Positions 1 through 8,674 of a stretch of DNA of 19,450 nucleotides are shown here, one piece after another. A program made the position numbers and the translations under genes. Below the pieces are notes generated by a model. It saw only the letters and a list, made by a program, of their open reading frames with translations, did no database searches and was not told the DNA's origin. The stretch lies in contig JADYZI010000408.1 of NCBI GenBank assembly GCA_020853255.1, positions 1-19,450 of the forward strand. Reading direction: 5' to 3'. Numbering within the stretch: the first letter of the stretch is position 1; every line of letters begins with the position of its first letter. The stretch comes from Acidobacteriota bacterium. GTDB lineage: Bacteria; Acidobacteriota; Blastocatellia; Pyrinomonadales; Pyrinomonadaceae.

Positions 1-173
1 AGTTTTTTATAACGCTGAAACGCGAACCGGGATTTGACAAGAATTACACTATATTTGGTAAGGTTATTGACGGAATGAACAATGTCCGCACCATCTCGGG
101 CGTCACGCCAAAGGCTGGCGAACGCCCAGTCGAGGCAGTCCGGATCAAAAGTATTACGTTCAGGCCGAGATAA
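1..173 (+). CDS. Peptidyl-prolyl cis-trans isomerase, cyclophilin type (3' end only)
   Basis: The open frame starts at base 3 and ends at TAA 171-173, giving 56 residues of a C-terminus. It begins FFITLKREPGFDKNYTIFGK and continues VIDGMNNVRTI, the conserved last third of cyclophilins (the FFIT strand, the YTIFGKV strand, then a short helix). Cyclophilins catalyse proline cis/trans isomerisation and assist protein folding in the cytoplasm or periplasm. The N-terminus lies outside the window, so export cannot be judged. The family assignment is from motif recognition; the gene symbol is left open because bacteria carry several cyclophilins. A small hairpin follows about 30 bases after the stop. 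Confidence 0.85.
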   Translation, partial: FFITLKREPGFDKNYTIFGKVIDGMNNVRTISGVTPKAGERPVEAVRIKSITFRPR

Positions 174-204
174 AGATCTCAACATACCGGGAGCCTGTAA
201 CGCT

Positions 205-223
205 AAAAGGCGAACGGCCTTTT
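205..223 (+). terminator. Possible terminator hairpin after the isomerase gene
   Basis: AAAAGGC (205-211) pairs with GCCTTTT (217-223) around a 5-base loop. The T-run is part of the 3' arm, so the hairpin could work as a weak intrinsic terminator between the isomerase gene and the tRNA. The stem is short, hence moderate confidence. Confidence 0.4.
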
Positions 224-233
224 CTACAAATTT

Positions 234-309
234 GCTCGCGTAGCTCAGTGGATAGAGTGCTTCCCTCCGAAGGAAGAAGTCGCAGGTTCAAATCCCGCCG
301 CGAGTACCA
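234..309 (+). tRNA. tRNA-Arg (anticodon CCG), CCA encoded
   Basis: A complete 76-base cloverleaf can be drawn by eye. The acceptor arm GCTCGCG (234-240) pairs with CGCGAGT (299-305) with one G-T pair. The D arm contains AGCTCAGTGG. The anticodon stem is CTTCC/GGAAG around the loop CTCCGAA, so the anticodon is CCG and reads the arginine codon CGG. The T arm has the standard GGTTCAAATCC, with one A-C mismatch in its stem. The discriminator is A306 and CCA is encoded at 307-309. No integrase or attachment-site duplication is visible next to it. Confidence 0.96.
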
Positions 310-323
310 GTTTTCAATTGATC

Positions 324-354
324 GAGGGCGTCACGGATGACGCCCTCTACTTTT
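324..354 (+). terminator. Intrinsic terminator downstream of tRNA-Arg
   Basis: A perfect 10-bp stem, GAGGGCGTCA (324-333) with TGACGCCCTC (338-347), closes a CGGA tetraloop and is followed by TACTTTT. It lies 15 bases past the tRNA CCA end, the expected place for its terminator. On the opposite strand the stem is the same but the T tail is poor, so it would only partly stop transcripts arriving from the peptidase gene. Confidence 0.8.
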
Positions 355-393
355 GTGCCCGCCGTATTTATCTCGGAAAAGGGCTCGCGCATG

Positions 394-3084
394 CTAGGGC
401 GTCGCGCCGGCAAGATCGAACATCGGCCGAGCTTTTTTCGTCGGACGGTCGCCGGTGGTTGCTACCCGGACCTTTAGCATCGGATCGCCGATCAGGGCCC
501 ATGAAAGCCGGACATCGCTTCCGCCGGAGATAACGGTCTTGGCATCGTTGACCAGATCGCCAAGGCGTTCTATCGGGCCTGAGTTCATCTGTTGATAGAA
601 CCTCTTTGCCATGGCGTTCTGATCGGTTGGGGTCGTTTCACCGGTCGAGGCCCACGCCGCGACCGCCCCGCCGTTCGTTGCACCGACGAGGGCTTCGGAC
701 AGGCTATCATACTGCACATGCATGAAATATCCGTTCAGGCATGTGAGCATGGTGAAGATGGAAAGATCATTTGCGTTGGTCAATGAGGGAACCGAGTTGT
801 TTGAAAAATATGCCGGATTCGCGCTTGTCCACGTACCACGCGCACCGTGGCCTGAAAAGTTTACGAGCAGCCTGCCCATATTGATCGAATCGATCAGTAC
901 AGATTGAGGTGTCGCGGGCGGCGTCACCGGTTCGCAGAGGCCGGTCATCGTTACCGGTGTACTGACAGCGAGTTGATTCCGCAGCGTCGTGCTGTATTGC
1001 TTGAAATCGTAATCATTCGAGGCGTCGTAACAGTCATAAACAAAAAGTGCGCCTCTCGCAGCAAGCGTTGGGGCCGCCGCTTCCCAAGCCGTAACCTTCG
1101 CAAGAGCATTTGTAACCGCTTGAGGCGTGCGTGCCGTTATCCGGCCGACCGCCATTTCGGCAAGCCCATCATTGTTAAAATCCGCGAGAAATTCGTCACT
1201 GCCGGTCTCGGTATAAATCGTGTCCACCATGTGTGTCGGAACAAAGTTGTTATATCCGAGGCCTTCATAGTTTCGCGAATCGTACGATGCGTCACCAAGG
1301 AACAGCACATAACCTGGCGCTGTCTGCCAGTTATTTTCGGCATACTGCAGAAAGTCGCGGATGGAAAGCGAATTCAGATCACCATAATTGAATTCATCGT
1401 ACACTTCCGAAACATCGACTACCTTTACCTGAAAGCCCTGGCCAATGCGATAGTTGGCCCAGTTCTGGGCCTGCGCCAACCAGTTTGCGTGCGTAATTAT
1501 CACCAGGTTCGCCGCATTCGTTGGAGCCTTCAGGTTCGACGGATCGTTTGCAGATATTGACGCAACCTGAAGCAGGCCTGAATCCTCGACCGCAAACATC
1601 GAACGCCCGCGGTCGGACGGCATTCGAACGCTGTATGTCGGGCCATCCTGGATTATATTCAGATTCGTCCACATGACCGGCGAGCTTTCCGCCGTCATGT
1701 CAAAAACACGGATATTTGCTGAAGAAAATCCCTCAAGCTTTGAGAGGCGGTAATTGCTGGTATAGAACTTTACGCGGTTCTGGCTCGCAAGGAACCTTCT
1801 TTTAAATCCGATGCTTACCGAATCAAAAAGGCTGAAGTCACCGGCCGGGCTTACTGAACGAAATACAAGCGAGTTAGCCCCCTCGGCCAAATAGGATGTG
1901 GGTATCGTAAACTCTTTCGAGAACGGGTTGCGGCCGGTGCCTGTTGCGGTTGACGGCAGGACGTGGCCGTTGAGCGTGATCTGCACACTGTGCTGATCTA
2001 CAGGAAACAGCGAATAACCTTGAAATTTAACATCGATCGTTGCCGTCGGCGCCGCAAAATCAACGCCGGTCAGCGTAAAATTGTATGTCGTGTCCACGGT
2101 GGGCACCACCACCGCTCCCCAATAGTTTTCGGCCTCACCGTTGAGCACTTGATTCAAATAATTGAACCGCTGTTTCTGCTGGAAAACCTGTGAATAGCTC
2201 GGAGTAGTGACCGTGCCGGCGACCGGACGCGCGACCCGAGAATCTATCCGCTTCCCGGCCGATGGCCCGGCGACCAGAAAATACATCGCAAGGTCAGTTT
2301 CGCGAGTATCGACGCCTTTTGCCCAAAAGTCTATATAGTCTGCATTCGGGCCAACAAGGATCGCTTGTTCTACGCCTTCGCGATAAAGCTGCCACAGTGA
2401 AGAGTCGCCACTAACATTAAAGCCAGCGTTCTGCAGCTCAGTTCGCGTAACACGGTAAAACCCTTCGCGACGGATGCCGATCCTGACACCGGGCTGCGAT
2501 ACGACCCACGCGTGCGTTCCCGGGTCGGCCTGGGGCCGGTTGTTCAAAACCTCCTGTGCAAGCATTTTGGGCAACGACAAATTCTGTTTGAATAGGCCCG
2601 GACGCTGCTTGGTGTTCCCTGCCCGGCTATTCAACGCGTTGGCGGCGGACGGCGAAATCTTATTCAGGTCACTGACCGTTTCGACCGACGCGGTCGCAGA
2701 TCTGCCAGAACCGCCGTCAAAAGCGTAATTCTTAACGTAATAGACCGAACCAGGCGTGCCGTTTGGATCAAAGAATGAATACGTCTCCGGCGCCGTACCC
2801 TTCGCACCCGCTTGAATGCCCGAGCTAAGGACCATGTCGCCCAAAACGATCTCGGAACCCGTTCCGTCAAGACGATAAACATAGAAACCGGCATTATTCG
2901 CCTCGGCCGCCATGGCCCACTCCACCAGCACACCGCTTCCATCCGAATATGCGTGTACCTCTGCAAACCGGTTCGCGGCATTGGGCTTTGAGGGCTTGAT
3001 ATTTCGCGCACGTTGGGCCACCACCGAAGCGGCGCCCGCGCATACGAAAACGAAGAGAAAGCTAAGGGTTAAAATGCGTTTCAT
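394..3084 (-). CDS. Secreted peptidase of family C25 (gingipain-like)
   Basis: An 896-residue exported protein. Start chosen at 3084: MKRILTLSFLFVFVCAGAAS is a classical signal peptide and AGGAG lies 11 bases upstream. The frame stays open to 3186, but the extra 34 residues would bury the signal. After a fibronectin-III-like segment (about 38-140) and a long beta-rich middle (about 195-500), the C25 cysteine-peptidase fold runs from about 525 to 875. It contains VLFLGDAS, then SDEFLADFNNDG with VGRI, the catalytic SGHG (His746) and LTCLNG (Cys782). Gingipains cleave proteins after Arg or Lys; specificity cannot be read here. Unlike gingipains of Bacteroidota there is no C-terminal sorting domain: only about 23 residues follow the LIGDPMLKV strand. 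It is monocistronic, and the next upstream gene (acnA) has its own terminator. Confidence 0.9.
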   Translation of the reverse strand: MKRILTLSFLFVFVCAGAASVVAQRARNIKPSKPNAANRFAEVHAYSDGSGVLVEWAMAAEANNAGFYVYRLDGTGSEIVLGDMVLSSGIQAGAKGTAPETYSFFDPNGTPGSVYYVKNYAFDGGSGRSATASVETVSDLNKISPSAANALNSRAGNTKQRPGLFKQNLSLPKMLAQEVLNNRPQADPGTHAWVVSQPGVRIGIRREGFYRVTRTELQNAGFNVSGDSSLWQLYREGVEQAILVGPNADYIDFWAKGVDTRETDLAMYFLVAGPSAGKRIDSRVARPVAGTVTTPSYSQVFQQKQRFNYLNQVLNGEAENYWGAVVVPTVDTTYNFTLTGVDFAAPTATIDVKFQGYSLFPVDQHSVQITLNGHVLPSTATGTGRNPFSKEFTIPTSYLAEGANSLVFRSVSPAGDFSLFDSVSIGFKRRFLASQNRVKFYTSNYRLSKLEGFSSANIRVFDMTAESSPVMWTNLNIIQDGPTYSVRMPSDRGRSMFAVEDSGLLQVASISANDPSNLKAPTNAANLVIITHANWLAQAQNWANYRIGQGFQVKVVDVSEVYDEFNYGDLNSLSIRDFLQYAENNWQTAPGYVLFLGDASYDSRNYEGLGYNNFVPTHMVDTIYTETGSDEFLADFNNDGLAEMAVGRITARTPQAVTNALAKVTAWEAAAPTLAARGALFVYDCYDASNDYDFKQYSTTLRNQLAVSTPVTMTGLCEPVTPPATPQSVLIDSINMGRLLVNFSGHGARGTWTSANPAYFSNNSVPSLTNANDLSIFTMLTCLNGYFMHVQYDSLSEALVGATNGGAVAAWASTGETTPTDQNAMAKRFYQQMNSGPIERLGDLVNDAKTVISGGSDVRLSWALIGDPMLKVRVATTGDRPTKKARPMFDLAGATP

Positions 3085-3196
3085 TAAATTATGTACTCCT
3101 GCACGTGTGGTTCGGCAACCTTGCAATGCTAATAACTCTACTATCTTAAGGTCTCGATCCCAACAAAAATCTTTTCGTTCAGGCATCGCAAATTAT

Positions 3197-3219
3197 GGAA
3201 AAGGCGGCCTTACGCCGCC
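3197..3219 (-). terminator. Intrinsic terminator of acnA
   Basis: Read on the - strand, GGCGGC-GTAAG-GCCGCC forms a 6-bp GC stem with a 5-base loop, followed by TTTTCC. It begins 8 bases after the acnA stop codon, so aconitase transcription should end here before the peptidase gene. Confidence 0.75.
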
Positions 3220-3227
3220 CGCCAAGT

Positions 3228-6137
3228 CTAATTCGCGGCTTCTGCCGCTTCTGTCCGGGGAGATAAAAGCTGGCGAAGAACATACTGAAGAATGCCGCCG
3301 CCCTTGTAGTATTCGAGTTCGATCGGCGTGTCGATCCTTAGCGTCAGTGCCAATTCCTGCGTCTCTCCGTCAGCCCGCTTGACCTTCAGCGTCACAGCCT
3401 GTCGCGGCCTAACTTCGCTATTCTCAAGGCCAAGCAGATCAAACGTCTCGGTTCCATCCAATCCTACGCTGGCCGCCGACTGACCTTCCTTGAACTGCAG
3501 CGGCAATACGCCCATTCCGACGAGATTCGAACGATGGATGCGTTCGAATGATTGAGCAATGACCGCCTGAACACCCATTAGCCGCGTCCCCTTCGCTGCC
3601 CAATCGCGTGAACTGCCCGTGCCGTATTCGGTTCCGGCAAAGATCACGAGCGGGGTGCCAGAGGCCTTATATTTCATTGCCGCATCGTATATCGACATCT
3701 CTTCACCGTCAGGCTGAGAACGTGTAACACCGCCTTCGACCGGCGCCATCATCAGGTTCTTTATGCGGACATTTGCAAAGGTTCCGCGGACCATTATCTG
3801 ATCATTGCCTCGGCGTGAACCATATGAATTGAAGTCGATCGGCTCAACACCCCGCTCCTGAAGATATAGCCCCGCCGGAGAATTGGCCTTTATTGCCCCG
3901 GCCGGCGATATGTGGTCGGTGGTTACCGAATCCCCAAAGATAGCCAAAGCCCTTGCACCAAAAAAGTCCGAAAACCTTCCGGTTTCCATTGTGAAGGCAT
4001 CAAAATAGGGCGGCTCCTGAATATAGGTCGAGGTTGAATCCCATTCATAGACCTGCCCGGTACTGGATTCTATATCGTTCCAGAGCGGATTCTGCTCGGC
4101 AAACTCCGTATAGAGCCGCCTGTAAGTTTTCGGATCAAACGCTTTGGCAAGATATTCGCGTACCTCGTCCAGCGACGCCCAGATATCCTTCAGGAAGACG
4201 TTCTCACCATTAGAATCTTGCCCGATAGGCTCAAGATAAACATCTTTCAGTACCGTTCCAGCCAAAGCGTACGCGACCACCAGCGGCGGGGACATAAGAA
4301 AATTTGCCTTTACGTTCTGATGGACCCGGGCCTCGAAATTGCGGTTTCCCGAGAGAACGGACGCGGCAATAATATCATTCCCCACAACCTCTTCTTCGAT
4401 CGCCGAATCGAGCGGGCCCGAATTGCCAATACAGGTTGTGCATCCGTATCCGACAAGGTTGAACCCGATCTGATCGAGATAAGGCTGAAGGCCGGTCGTT
4501 TCAAGATATTCGGTGACAACACGCGAACCGGGGGCAAGAGATGTTTTGACGAACGCAGGGACCTTCAGTCCCTTCTCGACGGCCTTTTTTGCTACAATGC
4601 CCGCCGCGATCATAACGGCTGGATTGGACGTGTTCGTGCAAGAGGTTATTGCCGCGATCAACACATCCCCATTTCCGATACTGGTCGCGATCGGCCCCGG
4701 TTGATCCGGCGTCTCGCTTAGATCGATCCGGTCCGGTGTCGGGCGATTATTCATCATCTCGACCTCGGTCGTAATGTTCGTATTCTTTGTGCTGACGAGA
4801 TCCCCAAAAACCGGCAGCGGAATGGAACGCGGATTCTGGTCCCCGCCGCCCTCAACGATACCGGCCGGCGAACTGTCCATTGTTACCATGTACCGCTTCT
4901 CCAGGTCCGCCGCATTCTTCCCATAGCCGCCGTCGGCAAGCGGTTTTGAGAACAGCTCGACAAATTTCTCATCAAGGTTTGACAGTTCGATCCTGTCCTG
5001 CGGCCTCTTCGGCCCTGCGACCGATGGCGTAATACTCTCAAGCGCCAGGTCGTAAACGGTCGTGTAATCGACCGCCCCGTCTTTCGGTATCCCGAACATT
5101 TCCTGCGCAAGGTAGTAGTTTCTGATCGTTCCAACCTGCTTGTCGCTTCGGCCGGTCGCCTTAAAATAATCCAGCGTTTTCTCGTCCACGCCGAAGAATC
5201 CCATGGTCGCACCGTACTCCGGCGCCATATTCGCGATCGTCGCCCGGTCAGTAGCATGCAGGGCGGCCGCTCCTTCACCAAAAAATTCGACAAATTTGCC
5301 CACCACATTCGCCTTGCGGAGCATTTCGGTGACGCGGAGCACGAGGTCCGTAGCCGTCGCACCTTGCGGAAGCTCGCCCGTCAAATGTACGCCGATAACA
5401 TCCGGTGTCAGGAAATAGACCGGCTGGCCCAGCATTCCGGCCTCTGCTTCGATACCGCCAACGCCCCATCCCACAATGCCCAACCCGTTGATCATTGTGG
5501 TATGCGAATCTGTCCCAACCAGGGAATCAGGGAAATAGACGCCTTCACGCTCAAAAACACCTTTCGCAAGATATTCCAGATTGACCTGGTGAACAATGCC
5601 GATTCCCGGCGGAATGACGCTGAAGCCGCTGAACGCCTGAGTTCCCCACTTTAGAAAGCGGTATCGCTGCTCATTTCTGCGAAACTCGATCTCCATGTTC
5701 CGCGAATACGCGGCCTCGCTGCCGGCAAAATCAACCTGGACCGAATGGTCGATCACCAGATCGACCGGCACCAGCGGCTCGATCAGGCCCGGATCCTTGC
5801 CCATTCGTTCTACCGTTGACCGCATCGCCGCAAGATCGACAAGCAGCGGCACACCCGTGAAATCTTGCAAAACAACACGGGCAACTACGAATGGAACTTC
5901 CTCGGTCCGTTCGGCCTTTGCCTTCCAGCCCGCAAGGGCCTTAACATTCGCTTCGCTTATACGCTTGCCGCCGTCAAAATTCCTGAGGACAGATTCCAGT
6001 ACGATGCGTATCGAAACAGGAAGCCGGGCGATATCCCCAAGTCCGGCCTCGGCAAGTTGCGGAAGCGAATAAAATGTACCTTCGCGGCCCGAACCCGTGG
6101 TAAAAGTTTGGCGTGTATTGAATAGATCGTGTGACAT
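3228..6137 (-). CDS. acnA: Aconitate hydratase A
   Basis: A 969-residue cytoplasmic iron-sulfur enzyme of the TCA cycle that interconverts citrate and isocitrate through cis-aconitate. Seen: [16 protein letters not shown] (205-220), the cluster ligands Cys500 ([10 protein letters not shown]) and Cys566/Cys569 ([12 protein letters not shown]), [14 protein letters not shown] (734-747), and the swivel-domain motif [16 protein letters not shown] (835-850). All catalytic signatures are intact. It is longer than the roughly 890-residue enterobacterial AcnA because of an extra segment between about 385 and 485, in the region where actinobacterial aconitases also carry an insertion. The ATG at 6137 has no strong ribosome-binding site, but [12 protein letters not shown] is a typical AcnA start. 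The gene is flanked upstream by a palindrome-rich stretch and downstream by a terminator, so it looks monocistronic. Confidence 0.97.
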   Translation of the reverse strand: MSHDLFNTRQTFTTGSGREGTFYSLPQLAEAGLGDIARLPVSIRIVLESVLRNFDGGKRISEANVKALAGWKAKAERTEEVPFVVARVVLQDFTGVPLLVDLAAMRSTVERMGKDPGLIEPLVPVDLVIDHSVQVDFAGSEAAYSRNMEIEFRRNEQRYRFLKWGTQAFSGFSVIPPGIGIVHQVNLEYLAKGVFEREGVYFPDSLVGTDSHTTMINGLGIVGWGVGGIEAEAGMLGQPVYFLTPDVIGVHLTGELPQGATATDLVLRVTEMLRKANVVGKFVEFFGEGAAALHATDRATIANMAPEYGATMGFFGVDEKTLDYFKATGRSDKQVGTIRNYYLAQEMFGIPKDGAVDYTTVYDLALESITPSVAGPKRPQDRIELSNLDEKFVELFSKPLADGGYGKNAADLEKRYMVTMDSSPAGIVEGGGDQNPRSIPLPVFGDLVSTKNTNITTEVEMMNNRPTPDRIDLSETPDQPGPIATSIGNGDVLIAAITSCTNTSNPAVMIAAGIVAKKAVEKGLKVPAFVKTSLAPGSRVVTEYLETTGLQPYLDQIGFNLVGYGCTTCIGNSGPLDSAIEEEVVGNDIIAASVLSGNRNFEARVHQNVKANFLMSPPLVVAYALAGTVLKDVYLEPIGQDSNGENVFLKDIWASLDEVREYLAKAFDPKTYRRLYTEFAEQNPLWNDIESSTGQVYEWDSTSTYIQEPPYFDAFTMETGRFSDFFGARALAIFGDSVTTDHISPAGAIKANSPAGLYLQERGVEPIDFNSYGSRRGNDQIMVRGTFANVRIKNLMMAPVEGGVTRSQPDGEEMSIYDAAMKYKASGTPLVIFAGTEYGTGSSRDWAAKGTRLMGVQAVIAQSFERIHRSNLVGMGVLPLQFKEGQSAASVGLDGTETFDLLGLENSEVRPRQAVTLKVKRADGETQELALTLRIDTPIELEYYKGGGILQYVLRQLLSPRTEAAEAAN

Positions 6138-6141
6138 AAAC

Positions 6142-6180
6142 TTATGAGTGAAACTAGTTTAAACTCCTAGTTTATGAGGG
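6142..6180 (-). promoter_or_regulatory. Repeat-rich upstream region of acnA, possible operator
   Basis: Just upstream of the acnA start, AAACTAG (6151-6157) is inverted as CTAGTTT (6167-6173) with a 9-base spacer. The left arm extends into the self-palindrome AAACTAGTTT. TTATGAGTG (6142-6150) recurs as TTATGAGGG (6172-6180), 30 bases apart. The symmetry and promoter-proximal position suggest a binding site for a dimeric regulator. No known regulator motif was recognised and no clear -35/-10 pair was assigned. Confidence 0.35.
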
Positions 6181-6220
6181 CTTTACATCGAGGTCAAGGA
6201 AATCGGACCTGAGCAGAACT

Positions 6221-7288
6221 TCATAACAGCTTCTCGCTCCCGTGTCCGCGAAGCCGGTTAAGCCACGAAAGCATTCGATATCTAAGCGCCGGCGGGGCAA
6301 CAACCTCACTCAGCCCATTCGTGGAATGCTCGTGCCCATGGCCGCTTAACGTTATTGAGATAAGGAACCTTTGACGATAAAAGGTTGATTCAATGAGCTT
6401 GATCGGAGCCGCCTTTAGCCGAGCTTCTTCCTTGCCATCCAAATATGCCAGGTCAAAGCTCGCTCCCCCATTAACCGCTCCGGTTACCCCATTTTCGCTA
6501 GCCTCTAAACACCGCAAAGTGCTGTCGCCCGTCAGCAAAAGCAGCGACCGACTGGCAGCACCGCCGATCTCTGAGAATTTACAATAAACAGCCGTAGTAT
6601 CGGCGAAATGTGCTCGGCCCCACAGCCAACTCCGCAACGAACCGGTAAGCCAGCCTTCGTCAAGATGATGATCATGATAACCCGTGCCTCGGAAACTATA
6701 AACTGCCCGATCGTGGGCTCGGGGGCCGTCGATAGTGATCTTGCCGCTTACATCGCATCGGGGTGCAACCATATTCCACCAATGTCCATCCTCCGCGATC
6801 GGCCGCGAGATGGCGTCAAGATCGGATTCTATTAAAAGCCATTCAAGGTTGGCCCGCACCCTCCGGTCATTCGACAACGGAAGATCGATCGACACCAAAT
6901 AACCGGATCCGTAAAGCGCCGAATCAAAGCGAAATCCGCTTCCGCCGATGCTGCATTGAGGAACAGTTTCGCTGGCGGAAAAGTCTTCGGGCGAAAACTC
7001 AGCCTTTGCCTGACAGATCGTCTTTCCGTTTGAATAATAAGTGAACGACACCGCCGGCCGGATAAGGGAGAGCGGGCCCGGCTTTCCGTTGACGGGCCCG
7101 TCTGCGGGTGAACGAGCGTCCAGGTTGGTATCGAGAAAGACTATCGAAACCGCCTCATCGCCAGCATCGGACAGCGCGTCAAAATACCACCATTCATAGG
7201 CCCCGGGGCTTTTCTCGGGATGCCATGCCTCGTCGGCTATGCTGGATGTAAAGACAAACCTGTCGAATGAAGGATTTTCTTTTCCCAC
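6221..7288 (-). CDS. CrtC-like hydratase (carotenoid 1,2-hydratase / AttH lipocalin-like superfamily)
   Basis: A 355-residue protein. Seen: the family hallmarks YEWWYFD (31-37), HWWNM (169-173), FRGTGYHDHHLDEGW (199-213) and WLWGR (221-225). This pattern is characteristic of the CrtC/AttH beta-barrel family. Family members include carotenoid 1,2-hydratase, which adds water across a terminal double bond of acyclic carotenoids, and plant or fungal hydratases of prenylated compounds. No other carotenoid gene is in the window, so the substrate is open. The start is a GTG at 7288 with no clear ribosome-binding site and the frame is open a little further upstream, so the N-terminus is uncertain. 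It lies 83 bases upstream of acnA with no obvious terminator between, so some co-transcription is possible. Confidence 0.75.
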   Translation of the reverse strand: MGKENPSFDRFVFTSSIADEAWHPEKSPGAYEWWYFDALSDAGDEAVSIVFLDTNLDARSPADGPVNGKPGPLSLIRPAVSFTYYSNGKTICQAKAEFSPEDFSASETVPQCSIGGSGFRFDSALYGSGYLVSIDLPLSNDRRVRANLEWLLIESDLDAISRPIAEDGHWWNMVAPRCDVSGKITIDGPRAHDRAVYSFRGTGYHDHHLDEGWLTGSLRSWLWGRAHFADTTAVYCKFSEIGGAASRSLLLLTGDSTLRCLEASENGVTGAVNGGASFDLAYLDGKEEARLKAAPIKLIESTFYRQRFLISITLSGHGHEHSTNGLSEVVAPPALRYRMLSWLNRLRGHGSEKLL

Positions 7289-7328
7289 GATCGTTCTGGA
7301 TGTCGACAGTGTGCGAATTCTGTGGTGC

Positions 7329-7436
7329 TTAACCCAAGTTTCCGTCTTGGCGTTTTTTGCGACTCTGCGGGAAACCGGGCTCTATTTCACGCAGCGCTCG
7401 CCAAGCACGCAAAGAGACGCAAAGTAGACTATCCCG
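7329..7436. repeat. Imperfect palindromic intergenic repeat of the 'TTTGCGTC/CTTGGCG' type
   Basis: The stretch holds an imperfect inverted repeat. CTTGGCG...CTCTGCGGGAAA on the + strand is echoed on the - strand by CTTGGCG...GCTGCGTGAAA, flanked by CTTTGCGTCTCTTTGCG. Oligomers of this kind (CTTGGCG, TTTGCGTC, CTGCGG) recur in non-coding repeats of many bacterial genomes. It fills the divergent gap between the CrtC-like gene (-) and the lipoprotein gene (+), which is otherwise A/T-rich from 7480 to 7595. No coding frame was supported in this gap. Confidence 0.4.
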
Positions 7437-7595
7437 GCGCCGCATGATCCGGACAATATCCAAATATCGGCAATAATGGCTTTGCTTTCCTTCCAGCATC
7501 GCAGAAAGTAAAAAATATGGCAAACTTTAGCCCGTAAATTGAATCTTTTGTAGCGGATGCTCTTCCCGAATTACTAATATAAAAGGGGTCCTTGA

Positions 7596-7964
7596 ATGAA
7601 TAGAAAACTTTCAGTTCTACTTCTGTGCACATTAGCTTCGGTTCTTCTTCTCGCGGCATGTCCAAAGCGGGTTTCGATCGCTGATATCGAGGCAAATCCG
7701 TCTCGATACTCCGATAAAGAAGTTGCTATCGCCGGCACGGTGCGAGATAGTTACGGACTTACGATCCCAGGGACATCGGTTCGCGGCGGAGCGTACAAGA
7801 GCGACGACGGCACCGGTTCTATCTGGGTAATAACACAGGATTCGGTGCCGGCAAAAGGGGCTCGGATCGGCGTCAAGGGCCGCGTAGGTTCCGGCGTAAG
7901 CTGGAATGGAAAAAACTACGGGCTGGGAATGTATGAAGAGGACCGCCGGATCGAAAAGCGTTAG
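7596..7964 (+). CDS. Small lipoprotein of unknown function (OB-fold-like)
   Basis: A 122-residue protein beginning MNRKLSVLLLCTLASVLLLA with lipobox LAAC and lipidation Cys22, so it should be exported and membrane-anchored. AAAAGGGG lies just upstream of the ATG. The mature part (IADIEANPSRYSDKEVAIAG, then RVGSGVSWNGKNYGLG near the end) resembles small single-domain proteins of the cytochrome-c-maturation/OB-fold type, in which a region introduced by 'the cost of adding X' is built around DKEVAIAGTV and IGVKGRV strands. That resemblance is by eye only and no specific role is claimed. The next gene starts 34 bases downstream on the same strand, so the two may be co-transcribed. Confidence 0.75.
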   Translation: MNRKLSVLLLCTLASVLLLAACPKRVSIADIEANPSRYSDKEVAIAGTVRDSYGLTIPGTSVRGGAYKSDDGTGSIWVITQDSVPAKGARIGVKGRVGSGVSWNGKNYGLGMYEEDRRIEKR

Positions 7965-7998
7965 GGTGCGCAGATGACATCCGGCACCGTGTCGAAGT

Positions 7999-8493
7999 AT
8001 GATTCGGGTGATGTCCTCCGGCAACCTCGTCCGCAACCAGATCGCTTACTTTGACCAATGTTTTCGTTCATTGCACGAACGGTCAGTTGCGGCCGTCTCC
8101 GCGATGCCGGCGGGCCTGCTTTTTACGCCGCCTGAGGAGGCAAAATCCGGCACGTTCGGCGAATATCTTCTCAGGTCAGCCGCAGCGGTCGAACAAACGT
8201 TTGGCGGCATCACGGCTCGGCTTTGGGATGATCCTTTCGAATGGACGCTGCCGGAAGAGCTTTCGACAAACGGGAAGATCGAGGAATATCTGTTTGAGGT
8301 AGAAAAAACACGGATCCGCGGGTTCGGCTTTTTTGCTTCGGACGCTGACCTTTCCAAATCGATCCCGGCTCCGGAGGAACTCAGTTCGATATTCGAACTT
8401 TTACTAAAGGCCCTCGCCCGTGCTGAAAATCTTCAGGGCCGGGCCTTTGCGGTTTTTCAGGTTTTGACCGGAATACCGCCGCCTCGGGTTTGA
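7999..8493 (+). CDS. DinB/YfiT-like four-helix protein, putative
   Basis: A 164-residue, mostly helical protein without signal or membrane segment. The order of features resembles the DinB superfamily: an N-terminal NQIAYFDQCFRSLHERS helix, a central GEYLLRSAAAVEQTFGG helix, and a C-terminal LLLKALARAENLQGRAFAVF helix. The metal-binding histidines that DinB proteins usually carry in the second and fourth helices are absent, so it would not bind metal in the usual way, and the assignment is tentative. The start may be ATG 7999 or, two codons shy of a second ATG, 8011; neither has a good ribosome-binding site. It follows the lipoprotein gene on the same strand. Confidence 0.5.
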   Translation: MIRVMSSGNLVRNQIAYFDQCFRSLHERSVAAVSAMPAGLLFTPPEEAKSGTFGEYLLRSAAAVEQTFGGITARLWDDPFEWTLPEELSTNGKIEEYLFEVEKTRIRGFGFFASDADLSKSIPAPEELSSIFELLLKALARAENLQGRAFAVFQVLTGIPPPRV

Positions 8494-8674
8494 GAATGCG
8501 AAGGTCGGTAGAATTTCTCTTGCGTCCTTTTCTTCTTCATCTTCGCGGCCTTTGTGGTATAGGCTCCCGATCCCGAAGAACAATTCGATTTCTTTGCATT
8601 GCGAACTTTTTCGTGCAAGAATTCGTTTGTCACGAAGTCTTATTGCGAAATCCGTCAATGACCGAGGAGATCTG
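8494..8674. other. Non-coding spacer with degenerate 'CTTCGCGGCCTTTG' repeat
   Basis: The 181 bases between two + strand genes contain TCTTGCGTCC and CTTCGCGGCCTTTGTGG (8518-8556). These are similar in word content to the palindromic repeat at 7329-7436 and probably belong to the same dispersed family. The last bases hold GAGGAGA, the ribosome-binding site of the following gene. No promoter was assigned. Confidence 0.35.

Noticed and set aside
234..309. tRNA-Arg as attachment site of an integrated element
   Set aside because: No integrase and no duplicated tRNA 3' end were seen; the Rhs locus lies more than 11 kb away.
904..1560. 218-codon frame on the + strand opposite the C25 peptidase
   Set aside because: It lies wholly antisense to a well-supported gene and resembles no family; a frame shadow.
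4218..4721. 167-codon + strand frame opposite acnA
   Set aside because: Antisense shadow of the highly conserved aconitase active-site region.
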